19,405 bases of DNA from Acidobacteriota bacterium (GTDB lineage Bacteria > Acidobacteriota > Blastocatellia > Pyrinomonadales > Pyrinomonadaceae): NCBI GenBank assembly GCA_024640445.1, contig JAHEEZ010000018.1, positions 4,703 to 24,107 of the forward strand, given 5' to 3'. Within the stretch, counting starts at the first letter, position 1, and the number at the start of each line of letters is the position of its first letter. Made by a program: the position numbers and the translations under genes. The notes beneath the pieces were generated by a model. It was not told the origin of the DNA, did not search any database, and was given only the letters and a program-made list of their open reading frames with translations. This document shows, piece by piece, positions 14,512 through 19,405 of this stretch.

Positions 14512-14790
14512 ATGGATATCAAACGTGATGACAATGGACACAAGGGTGCTTTCTTTATCGAACAGGACGGAGAACGAGTGGGAGAGATGACTTACACAAT
14601 GGCTGGCAAGAGCCGTATGATCATCGACCATACGGAGGTCGGCGATTCGCTCAGGGGTACGGGTGCAGGTAAGAAACTCGTGATCGCCGGGGTGGAATAT
14701 GCCCGTGAGAACGATCTCAGGGTCCTCCCTCTCTGCCCCTTCGCGAAAGCGGTGATTGACAAGACGCCTGAACTCCAGGACGTTTTATAG
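14512..14790 (+). CDS. Small GNAT-fold N-acetyltransferase (YidJ/NATD1-like, Acetyltransf_CG family)
   Basis: 92 residues, the usual size of the minimal GNAT family represented by human NATD1 and bacterial YjdJ-type proteins. It reads GAFFIEQDGERVGEMTYTM, then a central strand with MIIDHTEVGDSLRGTGAGKK: RGTGAG (48-53) is the acetyl-CoA pyrophosphate loop (R/QxxGxG/A). LRVLPLCPFAKAVI near 69-82 is the conserved C-terminal segment with a cysteine that gives the family its CG name. The substrate is unknown for the family. There is no ribosome-binding sequence before the ATG, only a nonamer array. The TAG stop is part of the first unit of array 3. The gene may be co-transcribed with mqnA. Confidence 0.85.
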   Translation: MDIKRDDNGHKGAFFIEQDGERVGEMTYTMAGKSRMIIDHTEVGDSLRGTGAGKKLVIAGVEYARENDLRVLPLCPFAKAVIDKTPELQDVL

Positions 14791-14823
14791 TCTATTGAGT
14801 CTGTCGAGTTTATCGGGTTTGGA
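14788..14823 (-). repeat. Nonamer array 3, four 9-bp units (minus orientation)
   Basis: Units TAGTCTATT, GAGTCTGTC, GAGTTTATC, GGGTTTGGA. The first begins with the TAG stop codon of the GNAT-type gene. Orientation is as in array 1 and opposite to arrays 2 and 4. Confidence 0.75.
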
Positions 14824-14869
14824 TAACTGCTGTTTCTCGATTTGAACTGCCGGAGCGGAAGCGGGTTTC

Positions 14870-14905
14870 CCGCAAAGCCGCAAAGGACGCAAAGAACGCA
14901 AAGAA
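14870..14905 (+). repeat. CGCAAAG-rich core repeat, copy B
   Basis: CCGCAAAGCCGCAAAGG followed by ACGCAAAGAACGCAAAGAA is the inverted counterpart of copy A at 14321-14346. It lies between nonamer arrays 3 and 4, so the order array-core-array is the same on both sides of the gene. Confidence 0.75.
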
Positions 14906-14912
14906 TTCTAAC

Positions 14913-15011
14913 GATCTCGCAGACCCGAAAGACCCGACAGACTCGCAAAACTCAATAGACTCACTTGACTCGACAGACACGTTAGACTCAACAGACTCAC
15001 TTGACTCAAAT
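14913..15011 (+). repeat. Nonamer array 4, eleven 9-bp units, running into the mqnA start codon
   Basis: Strict 9-bp phase: GATCTCGCA, GACCCGAAA, GACCCGACA, GACTCGCAA, AACTCAATA, GACTCACTT, GACTCGACA, GACACGTTA, GACTCAACA, GACTCACTT, GACTCAAAT. The last unit supplies the first two bases of the mqnA ATG (15010-15012). There is no room for a Shine-Dalgarno sequence. Confidence 0.9.
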
Positions 15012-15795
15012 GAACCGCATTTCAGCATCAAGTTACTCGAACACGGCGCCTTTGATCTGGTCGTTCCTTTTCGGGTCATTGCACGGGTCCGCCGAAGTGA
15101 TCCTCGACAACGCGCCTTCCCGTTCGGCGGGATTGCTCGCCGAAGGCCGCGTCGACGCGGCCCTGGTCCCGGTCATCGCTTTTCAAGCGATAACGGACGC
15201 CAGGCTGATCGGAAACGTCTGCGTTGGAGCGAAGGAAAAAGTGCGAAGCGTGTGCCTGGTAACGCGGGGCGAAGACCTCGAAGAAGTCAAAACGGTCGCG
15301 CTGGACGTTTCCTCAAAGACTTCGGTCGCGCTGACAAAGGTCATTTTCAGAGAGTTTCTTTCAAGAGAGCCCGTGTGGGTCGATTTCGAGCCTTCAGTGG
15401 ACGATATGCTGGACAATTGCGGATGTGCCCTGTTGATAGGAGATCCGGCGCTTTCGCTGGCTGAACACCCCTCAAAATACCGCACGTTCGACCTCGCTGA
15501 GATCTGGAAACGCAACACGGGCCTGGGGTTCGTCTTCGCTATGTGGATGACCCGCAAGGATTCGTGCGGCATCGATTTCGGGGCGGCAAGGGACGAGGGG
15601 TTGACACATCTGGAGGATATTGTCTCAAACTATCTGAAAGACATACCGCTTTCCAGGGAAGCGTTTCTTGAATATCTTTCGAAGGACATCTCCTACTCAG
15701 TCGATGAATCAATGGCGGAGGGGCTCAAGCTATACTTCGAGTTATGCGAAAAGAACAAGATAATCGAATCTGCCCGAGCGCCAGAATTCATTTGA
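15010..15795 (+). CDS. mqnA: Chorismate dehydratase MqnA (futalosine menaquinone pathway)
   Basis: 261 residues, typical for MqnA. The protein begins MNRISASSYSNTAPLIWSF, the family N-terminus with the Y-x-N-x-x-P-L signature right after the start. It continues with LAEGRVDAALVPVIAFQ and a periplasmic-binding-protein-like fold with the hinge around VALDVSSKTSVALTKVIFRE and CALLIGDPAL. MqnA removes water from chorismate to give 3-[(1-carboxyvinyl)oxy]benzoate, the first step of the futalosine route to menaquinone, in the cytoplasm. An in-frame TTG at 15001 lies inside nonamer array 4 and is not needed by the family alignment, so I chose the ATG at 15010. No Shine-Dalgarno is present; leaderless translation or coupling to the GNAT gene is possible. 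mqnC begins 3.4 kb downstream on the same strand. Confidence 0.93.
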   Translation: MNRISASSYSNTAPLIWSFLFGSLHGSAEVILDNAPSRSAGLLAEGRVDAALVPVIAFQAITDARLIGNVCVGAKEKVRSVCLVTRGEDLEEVKTVALDVSSKTSVALTKVIFREFLSREPVWVDFEPSVDDMLDNCGCALLIGDPALSLAEHPSKYRTFDLAEIWKRNTGLGFVFAMWMTRKDSCGIDFGAARDEGLTHLEDIVSNYLKDIPLSREAFLEYLSKDISYSVDESMAEGLKLYFELCEKNKIIESARAPEFI

Positions 15796-15809
15796 CGGCT
15801 TGAGCGGGA

Positions 15810-18026
15810 TCAGTCGTCTAGTTTCTTGACCAGCACAACTGTTTTCAAAGATTCTTTCGCTATCACTTCCGGTATACTCCCGAAAAGCATCTTCCGGAAT
15901 CGCTGTTCTGTCGCGCCCACCATCACCGCATCGTAATTCACAGACTCTTCGACGATACCTTCCGTGACCGAGCGGCTTCGTATGATCTTTCTCTTGACGT
16001 CGATCCCGTCTTCTTTTTCCACGCGTCTCACTGCCTTGCGAAGCATCTTGTCGGTCGCTTCTTCCACCGGCTCTCCCGCACTAGGAGGAACAACGCTGCA
16101 GAAAGTAAGCGAACCTTCGTTTGCCCTAACTATCGAAGCCGCGTATTGCTCAGCGCAGATCGCGTGCTTACCGCCAGCCGTCGGAAGCAGCCAGTTCTCG
16201 AGTTTGCGGCCGGCGACCATCTTGACGAGCATTATGTCAGTCGGCGAATTGCTGACCACCGTATCCGCGATCTCTCCGAGTATCCGTTCCGATTTTGAGG
16301 TGAATCCCTTCCATCCCATTATAATGAGATCACAATCGAGGTCCGTGGCAGACTGCAGGATCGATCTTGACGCATTATGGCCGACATCGATCTGCGACCG
16401 GAACTTGATGCCGTGTTCCCTCGCGTATTTGCTGGCAAATTCCAGGATCGGCCTTTCCTTGGTGACAAAGAACTGATTTTCGAAGTCTTCCCTGTTGGGT
16501 GAAAGCTGTTCGGGTACTACCGCTACACGAAGGCCGACAACTTCACCGCCTCTTTCGGCCGCGATCGCGTTTGCAAGCTGAAGCAGTTGCGGTACGTTAG
16601 CGGGATTCGAGAGTGTGACAAGTATTCTGTATCCGACCTTTTCGGGTATGTGCGACGAATGGATCGAAGTAGGCTCAAAGTACGGCGCTTCTTCGAATTC
16701 CGGTTCGGGGACGATCTTCCCTTTCAGAACAAGAAACACGCCAACTCCCCCAGCGAGCGCAACGACCGCCATCACTACCGGCAGAACCCCGGAAAATCCT
16801 TCCCCTCTGTATAGCTCAAGAGAACTTTGAATCAGCAGGTAGAGGTTGGAGAGGATACCAAGCGCTGGCAGCAGAGGAACCAATGGTACTCGAAAAGGCC
16901 GCTCAATGTTCGGATACTTTCGGCGGTGTGCGATCAGCGCGCCGTTGACCAGGATCAGAGCGATAAGAAGTATAGCGTTGGCAAAATCCGCCACACCTTT
17001 GAGACTGAACGCGAGCAGGAAAACGAGGATCGTCACGCCGACAAGAATCGTAGCCGCAATCGGCGTCTTTGTGCTCCTGTTGATGATGCCGAACCGTTTG
17101 GGCAAATGCCCGAACTGGCTCATCGCGAACGAGACCCTGGAGCCGGCCATTATCGAGGCATTCGTCGCGGAGATCATCGAGAAGAGCCCGCCTCCGACGA
17201 TTACAAGACCCCCGACACCCCCGAGGAACATCTCCGCCGCCCTTCCCATCGCCGCCTCGTCGTATGCCTGCAGATTCGCCGCGATGATCACGAGCACCAC
17301 CAGTGTGTAAAGAACGGTGACGAGCCCCATCGATATGAATATCGCCCTGGGTACAGTCTTAACCGGATTTGAGATCTCACCCGCTGATGCCGCGATCGCG
17401 GAAAATCCGAAAAATGTGATGAACACCAAAGTCGCGGTACTCGCGATCCTGACCGGGTCCGTGCTGAACTTTGCGACAATTTCGGAGGGCTGTACGCTGC
17501 CGAGCCCACCCGCGACGAACCACATCAGCAGCGCGACCTTTGTTACAGTAACCGCCACCTGAAAGTGGCCGCTTTCCTTTGTGCCCTTGATGTTGAGAAC
17601 GGTCAAAAGCGCAAGGCCGATTATCGCGGAAAGCGACTGGATCGGAGAATGCCATATGAACTCGGAAAAGTAGCTTGAAAACGTAGAAAGATAGAAAGCG
17701 CAGGACGAAGCATAACCAAGGAACAATGAGAACCCGACAAGAAATGCCATTGTCGACGAAAGCGTCTTGCGTGCGTAAAGATAGCCTTCGCCTGAGTTCG
17801 GATATATCGAAACGAATTCGCAGTATGTTAGGGCGGTGAAGAGTGCGACGACTGCAGCAAGCGCGAAAGAGAGGATTGCCCCGGACCCCACATTTCGGAT
17901 CGCGAGCCCCGACAGAGAGAAAATGCCGGCCGCTATCATCGTGCCGACACCTATCGCGAGCGCCGAGATCAGACCGAGGTCACGGCTCAGTTCCGTCTCA
18001 ATATTGTTGTTGTTGATTTCGGGCAC
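15810..18026 (-). CDS. APC-family amino acid permease fused to two C-terminal universal stress protein (UspA) domains
   Basis: 738 residues. Residues 15-435 form a 12-helix APC permease; GVGTMIAAGIFSLSG (26-40) is the broken helix 1 that binds the amino group, and SGEGYLYARKTL and FFGFSAIAASAGEISNP (205-221) are further family marks. Two cytoplasmic Usp domains follow. Usp1 (about 465-604) opens YRILVTLSNP and has the ATP loop G571-WK-G574-x9-G584, with Glu instead of Ser/Thr after the last Gly. Usp2 (about 608-735) opens LENWLLPTAGGKHA, but its loop GATEQRFRKMLFGS lacks the second Gly. The start is GTG at 18026, with AAAAGG directly before it. Family knowledge: APC-Usp fusions occur widely; Usp domains probably sense ATP or stress. 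The substrate is not known. It is convergent with mqnA (14 bp gap). Confidence 0.92.
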   Translation of the reverse strand: MPEINNNNIETELSRDLGLISALAIGVGTMIAAGIFSLSGLAIRNVGSGAILSFALAAVVALFTALTYCEFVSIYPNSGEGYLYARKTLSSTMAFLVGFSLFLGYASSCAFYLSTFSSYFSEFIWHSPIQSLSAIIGLALLTVLNIKGTKESGHFQVAVTVTKVALLMWFVAGGLGSVQPSEIVAKFSTDPVRIASTATLVFITFFGFSAIAASAGEISNPVKTVPRAIFISMGLVTVLYTLVVLVIIAANLQAYDEAAMGRAAEMFLGGVGGLVIVGGGLFSMISATNASIMAGSRVSFAMSQFGHLPKRFGIINRSTKTPIAATILVGVTILVFLLAFSLKGVADFANAILLIALILVNGALIAHRRKYPNIERPFRVPLVPLLPALGILSNLYLLIQSSLELYRGEGFSGVLPVVMAVVALAGGVGVFLVLKGKIVPEPEFEEAPYFEPTSIHSSHIPEKVGYRILVTLSNPANVPQLLQLANAIAAERGGEVVGLRVAVVPEQLSPNREDFENQFFVTKERPILEFASKYAREHGIKFRSQIDVGHNASRSILQSATDLDCDLIIMGWKGFTSKSERILGEIADTVVSNSPTDIMLVKMVAGRKLENWLLPTAGGKHAICAEQYAASIVRANEGSLTFCSVVPPSAGEPVEEATDKMLRKAVRRVEKEDGIDVKRKIIRSRSVTEGIVEESVNYDAVMVGATEQRFRKMLFGSIPEVIAKESLKTVVLVKKLDD

Positions 18027-18129
18027 CCTTTTCTTCGCAAGTGAACGAATCGCCTGACCCGTGAGAAGGTATCAAAAGCGCGCGGGTCCCGCAATGCCGG
18101 AAGCTCCAGATTCCGCGTCCAAATCTGAT

Positions 18130-18537
18130 TCATCGGTTTCCATTCCCGCGTGTAACTCTGTAAGCGAACAAAGGCGTGAACAAGAGGATGGCGAGCCCGA
18201 TGGGCATCAGACCGCCATTGGCAATATCGTAGTCGGCGAGGAGGCGTTCATAAGACATGCCCAACACAAGCATTCCGAGCGCGAATTCGAAAGCGATGGT
18301 AAGAAATACCCAAGAGGCGCCCATTGCCACAAGGCCCCGTACGGACCGGACCTCGGTCCACCGGATCAATTTCAGGGCGATAAAAAAGAAGATCAGCGCC
18401 CCGGTAACAACCGAAAGTTGTCTTGCCCTGTGGCCTCCCACCAAGGGTTCGACAAGAACGGTTCTTATGGTCCCGTGGATCGACTCTGCAAGGATGATCA
18501 TGAGCCAGACCGCGAGAGATCTAAATACCTTCATCAT
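18130..18537 (-). CDS. Conserved hypothetical four-helix membrane protein
   Basis: 135 residues with predicted helices near 5-22, 42-61, 70-95 and 108-127. Recognisable features are AESIHGTIRTVLVEPLVGGHRARQLSV (residues 17-43), then LIRWTEVRS and a C-terminal LFAYRVTR tail. I recall similar small proteins with a GxxR...P.VG..RARQ motif annotated only as hypothetical in many proteobacteria. No function is assigned. GGAG lies 12 nt before the first of two ATGs (MMK). It sits 103 bp upstream of the permease-Usp gene on the same strand and could be co-transcribed. Confidence 0.8.
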   Translation of the reverse strand: MMKVFRSLAVWLMIILAESIHGTIRTVLVEPLVGGHRARQLSVVTGALIFFFIALKLIRWTEVRSVRGLVAMGASWVFLTIAFEFALGMLVLGMSYERLLADYDIANGGLMPIGLAILLFTPLFAYRVTRGNGNR

Positions 18538-18593
18538 TTCGACGCTTCTCCGGGACTATCTTCAAAAAATAATGCAGGATGGACCGAACAGGC

Positions 18594-18628
18594 AAGAAAA
18601 CGCCCTCGCCGTTTACGGCGAAGGCGTT
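18594..18628 (-). terminator. Rho-independent terminator after microprotein 1
   Basis: AACGCCCTCGCCG (18599-18611) and CGGCGAAGGCGTT (18616-18628) pair over 13 positions with one mismatch and a TTTA loop. On the minus strand the stem is followed by TTTTCTT. It lies 40 bp past the stop of the 34-residue gene at 18669 and supports that this small gene is a real transcript end. Confidence 0.75.
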
Positions 18629-18668
18629 GACAGGAGGGGTGTGGAGGAACGCGAGAAGCCCTTGGGTA

Positions 18669-18773
18669 CTAAAAGATCCCGGAAAGGAAGATCACGCACC
18701 AGGCGGCTATACCGGCCAGTAGAAGAAGTGTGATGTCGCCCCAAGCCATTTCCTTTTCAGTCTCTCTCATCAT
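18669..18773 (-). CDS. 34-residue single-helix membrane microprotein 1
   Basis: ATG at 18771-18773, TAG at 18669-18671. The product has a charged N-terminus (MMRETEKEMAWGD) and one hydrophobic helix (about 14-30), ending WCVIFLSGIF. An AGGA ribosome-binding sequence at 18783-18786 is 9 nt before the start, and a strong terminator follows 40 bp after the stop. It resembles microprotein 2 (18907-19011): aligned at the Trp, both read A-x-W-x3-F-x-S-G-x-F, and both lie behind a near-identical 16-bp leader motif. The two are probably tandem paralogues. I do not know the family. Single-helix proteins of this size often are subunits or regulators of membrane complexes, but no partner is shown here. 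Confidence 0.65.
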   Translation of the reverse strand: MMRETEKEMAWGDITLLLLAGIAAWCVIFLSGIF

Positions 18774-18780
18774 TAGTTTT

Positions 18781-18796
18781 CGTCCTTTGGTTATTA
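18781..18796 (-). promoter_or_regulatory. Leader motif, copy 1 (before microprotein 1)
   Basis: On the minus strand TAATAACCAAAGGACG precedes the gene. It matches the copy at 19036-19051 at 15 of 16 bases. Here it also contains the ribosome-binding AGGA. The neighbouring bases (CGAAAACTA / CGATTATAC) do not match, so the motif itself appears to be under constraint. Confidence 0.5.
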
Positions 18797-18896
18797 TTAG
18801 TACCGCGCCAATGTTGAATACGGGTTAATAGACGGCACTGAAATTATTTTTGCGTAAGTTTTTCTCCCAACGGACCGTCACGCTCTCTGTTCTCCA

Positions 18897-18927
18897 CATT
18901 CCGGTACTATCTAAACAGCCCGGAATG
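18897..18927 (-). other. Stem-loop over the stop codon of microprotein 2
   Basis: CATTCCGG (18897-18904) and CCGGAATG (18920-18927) are perfect 8-bp complements with a 15-nt loop that contains the TAG stop (18907-18909) of microprotein 2. No T run follows on the minus strand, so it may act on mRNA stability rather than termination. Confidence 0.45.
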
Positions 18928-19011
18928 AAAGAGGAGAAGCCATACTGCCGTCAAGACAAGTATGAACAGTCCGGTGCTTCCGACCTGAACTTCCTGGTTT
19001 TCGCTTTTCAT
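18907..19011 (-). CDS. 34-residue single-helix membrane microprotein 2
   Basis: ATG at 19009-19011, TAG at 18907-18909; a second ATG two codons upstream (19017) is possible but too close to the ribosome-binding site. GAGGA at 19021-19025 sits 9 nt before the chosen start, the same spacing as microprotein 1. The product has a hydrophilic N-terminus (MKSENQEVQVGST) and a single helix (about 14-28) ending WLLLFHSGLFR. Length, topology and the W-x3-F-x-S-G-x-F end match microprotein 1. The gene is divergent from mqnC, 219 bp from its start. A longer frame from 19092 would add a Phe/Arg-rich N-terminus with no support. Function unknown. Confidence 0.65.
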   Translation of the reverse strand: MKSENQEVQVGSTGLFILVLTAVWLLLFHSGLFR

Positions 19012-19035
19012 ATCCATCGATCCTCTTTGTATAAT

Positions 19036-19051
19036 CGTCCTTCGGTTATTA
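19036..19051 (-). promoter_or_regulatory. Leader motif, copy 2 (before microprotein 2)
   Basis: On the minus strand TAATAACCGAAGGACG lies 25 nt before the start codon, followed by a separate GAGGA ribosome-binding site. One base differs from the copy at 18781-18796. Because here the AAGGA inside the motif is not the ribosome-binding site, the motif probably has another role, such as regulator binding or an RNA element. Confidence 0.45.
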
Positions 19052-19177
19052 AGGCGGAAGAAGAAGCCAAAACAGGCCAAATTGCGGAACAACTTTTGTA
19101 TTGGTTGAAGATCGTGATCCCCAAAAACATCGAAAACGCAGTAAATTCGGTTTCAAATATCTTTTTGATTTTGTAAA

Positions 19178-19195
19178 TTGCGAATCGATTCGCAA
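19178..19195. promoter_or_regulatory. 18-bp perfect palindrome upstream of mqnC, possible operator
   Basis: TTGCGAATCGATTCGCAA reads the same on both strands and ends 34 bp before the mqnC ATG. The size and symmetry fit a dimeric repressor site. It lies in an AT-rich 212-bp gap between the divergent microprotein 2 and mqnC, so it could control either. I cannot assign a regulator family. Confidence 0.5.
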
Positions 19196-19229
19196 CATGT
19201 CGGGTCAGATCCGGCGATTAGCAATACCT

Positions 19230-19405
19230 ATGAGTGACATACAGCCGATACTGGACAAGGTGGCAGACGGCGAAAGAATGACTGCCGAGGAATGCACGAT
19301 TCTCCTGGAATCAGACGACTTCGTGAGGATCGGACTGGCGGCGGATTGCATGCGCCAGGCCAAGAATCCCGGAGATGTCGTCACGTACATCATCGACCGG
19401 AATAT
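19230..19405 (+). CDS. mqnC: Cyclic dehypoxanthinyl futalosine synthase MqnC, N-terminal part (runs off the window)
   Basis: The frame from ATG 19230 is open to the window end, giving 58 full codons. It reads MSDIQPILDKVADGERMTAE, then CTILLESDDFVRIGLAADCMRQ and ends NPGDVVTYIIDRN. The start (xxILxKVxxGERxxxEE...LLES.D) followed by VTYIIDRN is the MqnC opening that leads into INYTN and the radical SAM cysteines, which lie beyond the edge. MqnE, the other radical SAM enzyme of the pathway, usually has a different phrase here (RHINYTN). MqnC cyclises dehypoxanthine futalosine. Being on the same strand and in the same region as mqnA supports the call. No clear Shine-Dalgarno is present; CGGCGATTAG precedes the ATG. 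Confidence 0.87.
   Translation, partial: MSDIQPILDKVADGERMTAEECTILLESDDFVRIGLAADCMRQAKNPGDVVTYIIDRN

Noticed and set aside
14104..14631. Minus-strand Ser/Asp-rich frames through the nonamer arrays
   Set aside because: The 9-bp period keeps frames open (three codons per unit), so Ser/Glu/Asp-rich readings arise by themselves. There is no start context or domain.
14254..15011. Composite transposon carrying the GNAT gene
   Set aside because: The bracket consists of short tandem repeats and a dispersed core. There is no transposase, no terminal inverted repeat of IS type and no target duplication visible.
18850..19176. Plus-strand frame of 108 residues
   Set aside because: It is antisense to microprotein 2 and its leader, has no ribosome-binding site or recognisable domain, and has a composition typical of non-coding sequence.

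Overview
The window looks like a chromosomal stretch from an Acidobacteriota bacterium, most likely class Blastocatellia. This is an inference from gene content, not from a marker gene. The clues are a secreted FG-GAP protein with DxDGDxKTDxAV(F/Y)R repeats behind a CxxCH / choice-of-anchor-V-type N-terminus, menaquinone synthesis by the futalosine route (mqnA and the start of mqnC), an M61-PDZ peptidase, and intergenic DNA full of short tandem repeats and palindromic modules. No phage, plasmid, IS or CRISPR gene is visible.

Layout. 1-431: 3' part of an unrecognised gene. 683-2374: K+ channel with two RCK/TrkA units, convergent with a small membrane protein (2383-2778). 2823-3332: gene-poor block holding a 147-bp inverted repeat element, a tRNA with CAU anticodon and its terminator, two hairpin repeats and a heptamer array. 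3322-7148 (minus): apparent operon of M61 peptidase, beta-propeller lipoprotein and DinB-family protein; the last two overlap by ATGA. 7243-8505: MFS exporter. 8506-8855: repeat-rich spacer. 8856-11987 (minus): FG-GAP protein and a GlcD/D-lactate dehydrogenase-type flavoprotein. 12104-13359: Fe-S PD-(D/E)XK nuclease with 3' end overlapping an alkyltransferase-like (ATL) protein on the other strand. 13572-14207: cyclase/kynurenine-formamidase family. 14254-15011: small GNAT-type gene enclosed by four 9-bp repeat arrays, the last running into the start codon of mqnA. 15810-18537 (minus): APC permease fused to two UspA domains, preceded by a four-helix membrane protein. 18669-19011 (minus): two 34-residue single-helix proteins that resemble each other and share a leader motif. 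19230-end: start of mqnC, behind an 18-bp perfect palindrome.

How genes may work together. MqnA (chorismate dehydratase) and MqnC (cyclic dehypoxanthine futalosine synthase) are two steps of one menaquinone pathway. The nuclease and ATL gene form a possible DNA-repair pair. The M61 peptidase, lipoprotein and DinB protein appear to be one transcription unit acting largely outside the cytoplasm. Most other genes look like independent housekeeping or transport genes.

The least explained parts are (i) the twin microproteins with a duplicated leader, (ii) the 9-bp arrays in alternating orientation around the GNAT gene and at the mqnA start, (iii) the heptamer arrays at three gene ends, and (iv) the 147-bp nested inverted repeat with a decayed relative near position 500.
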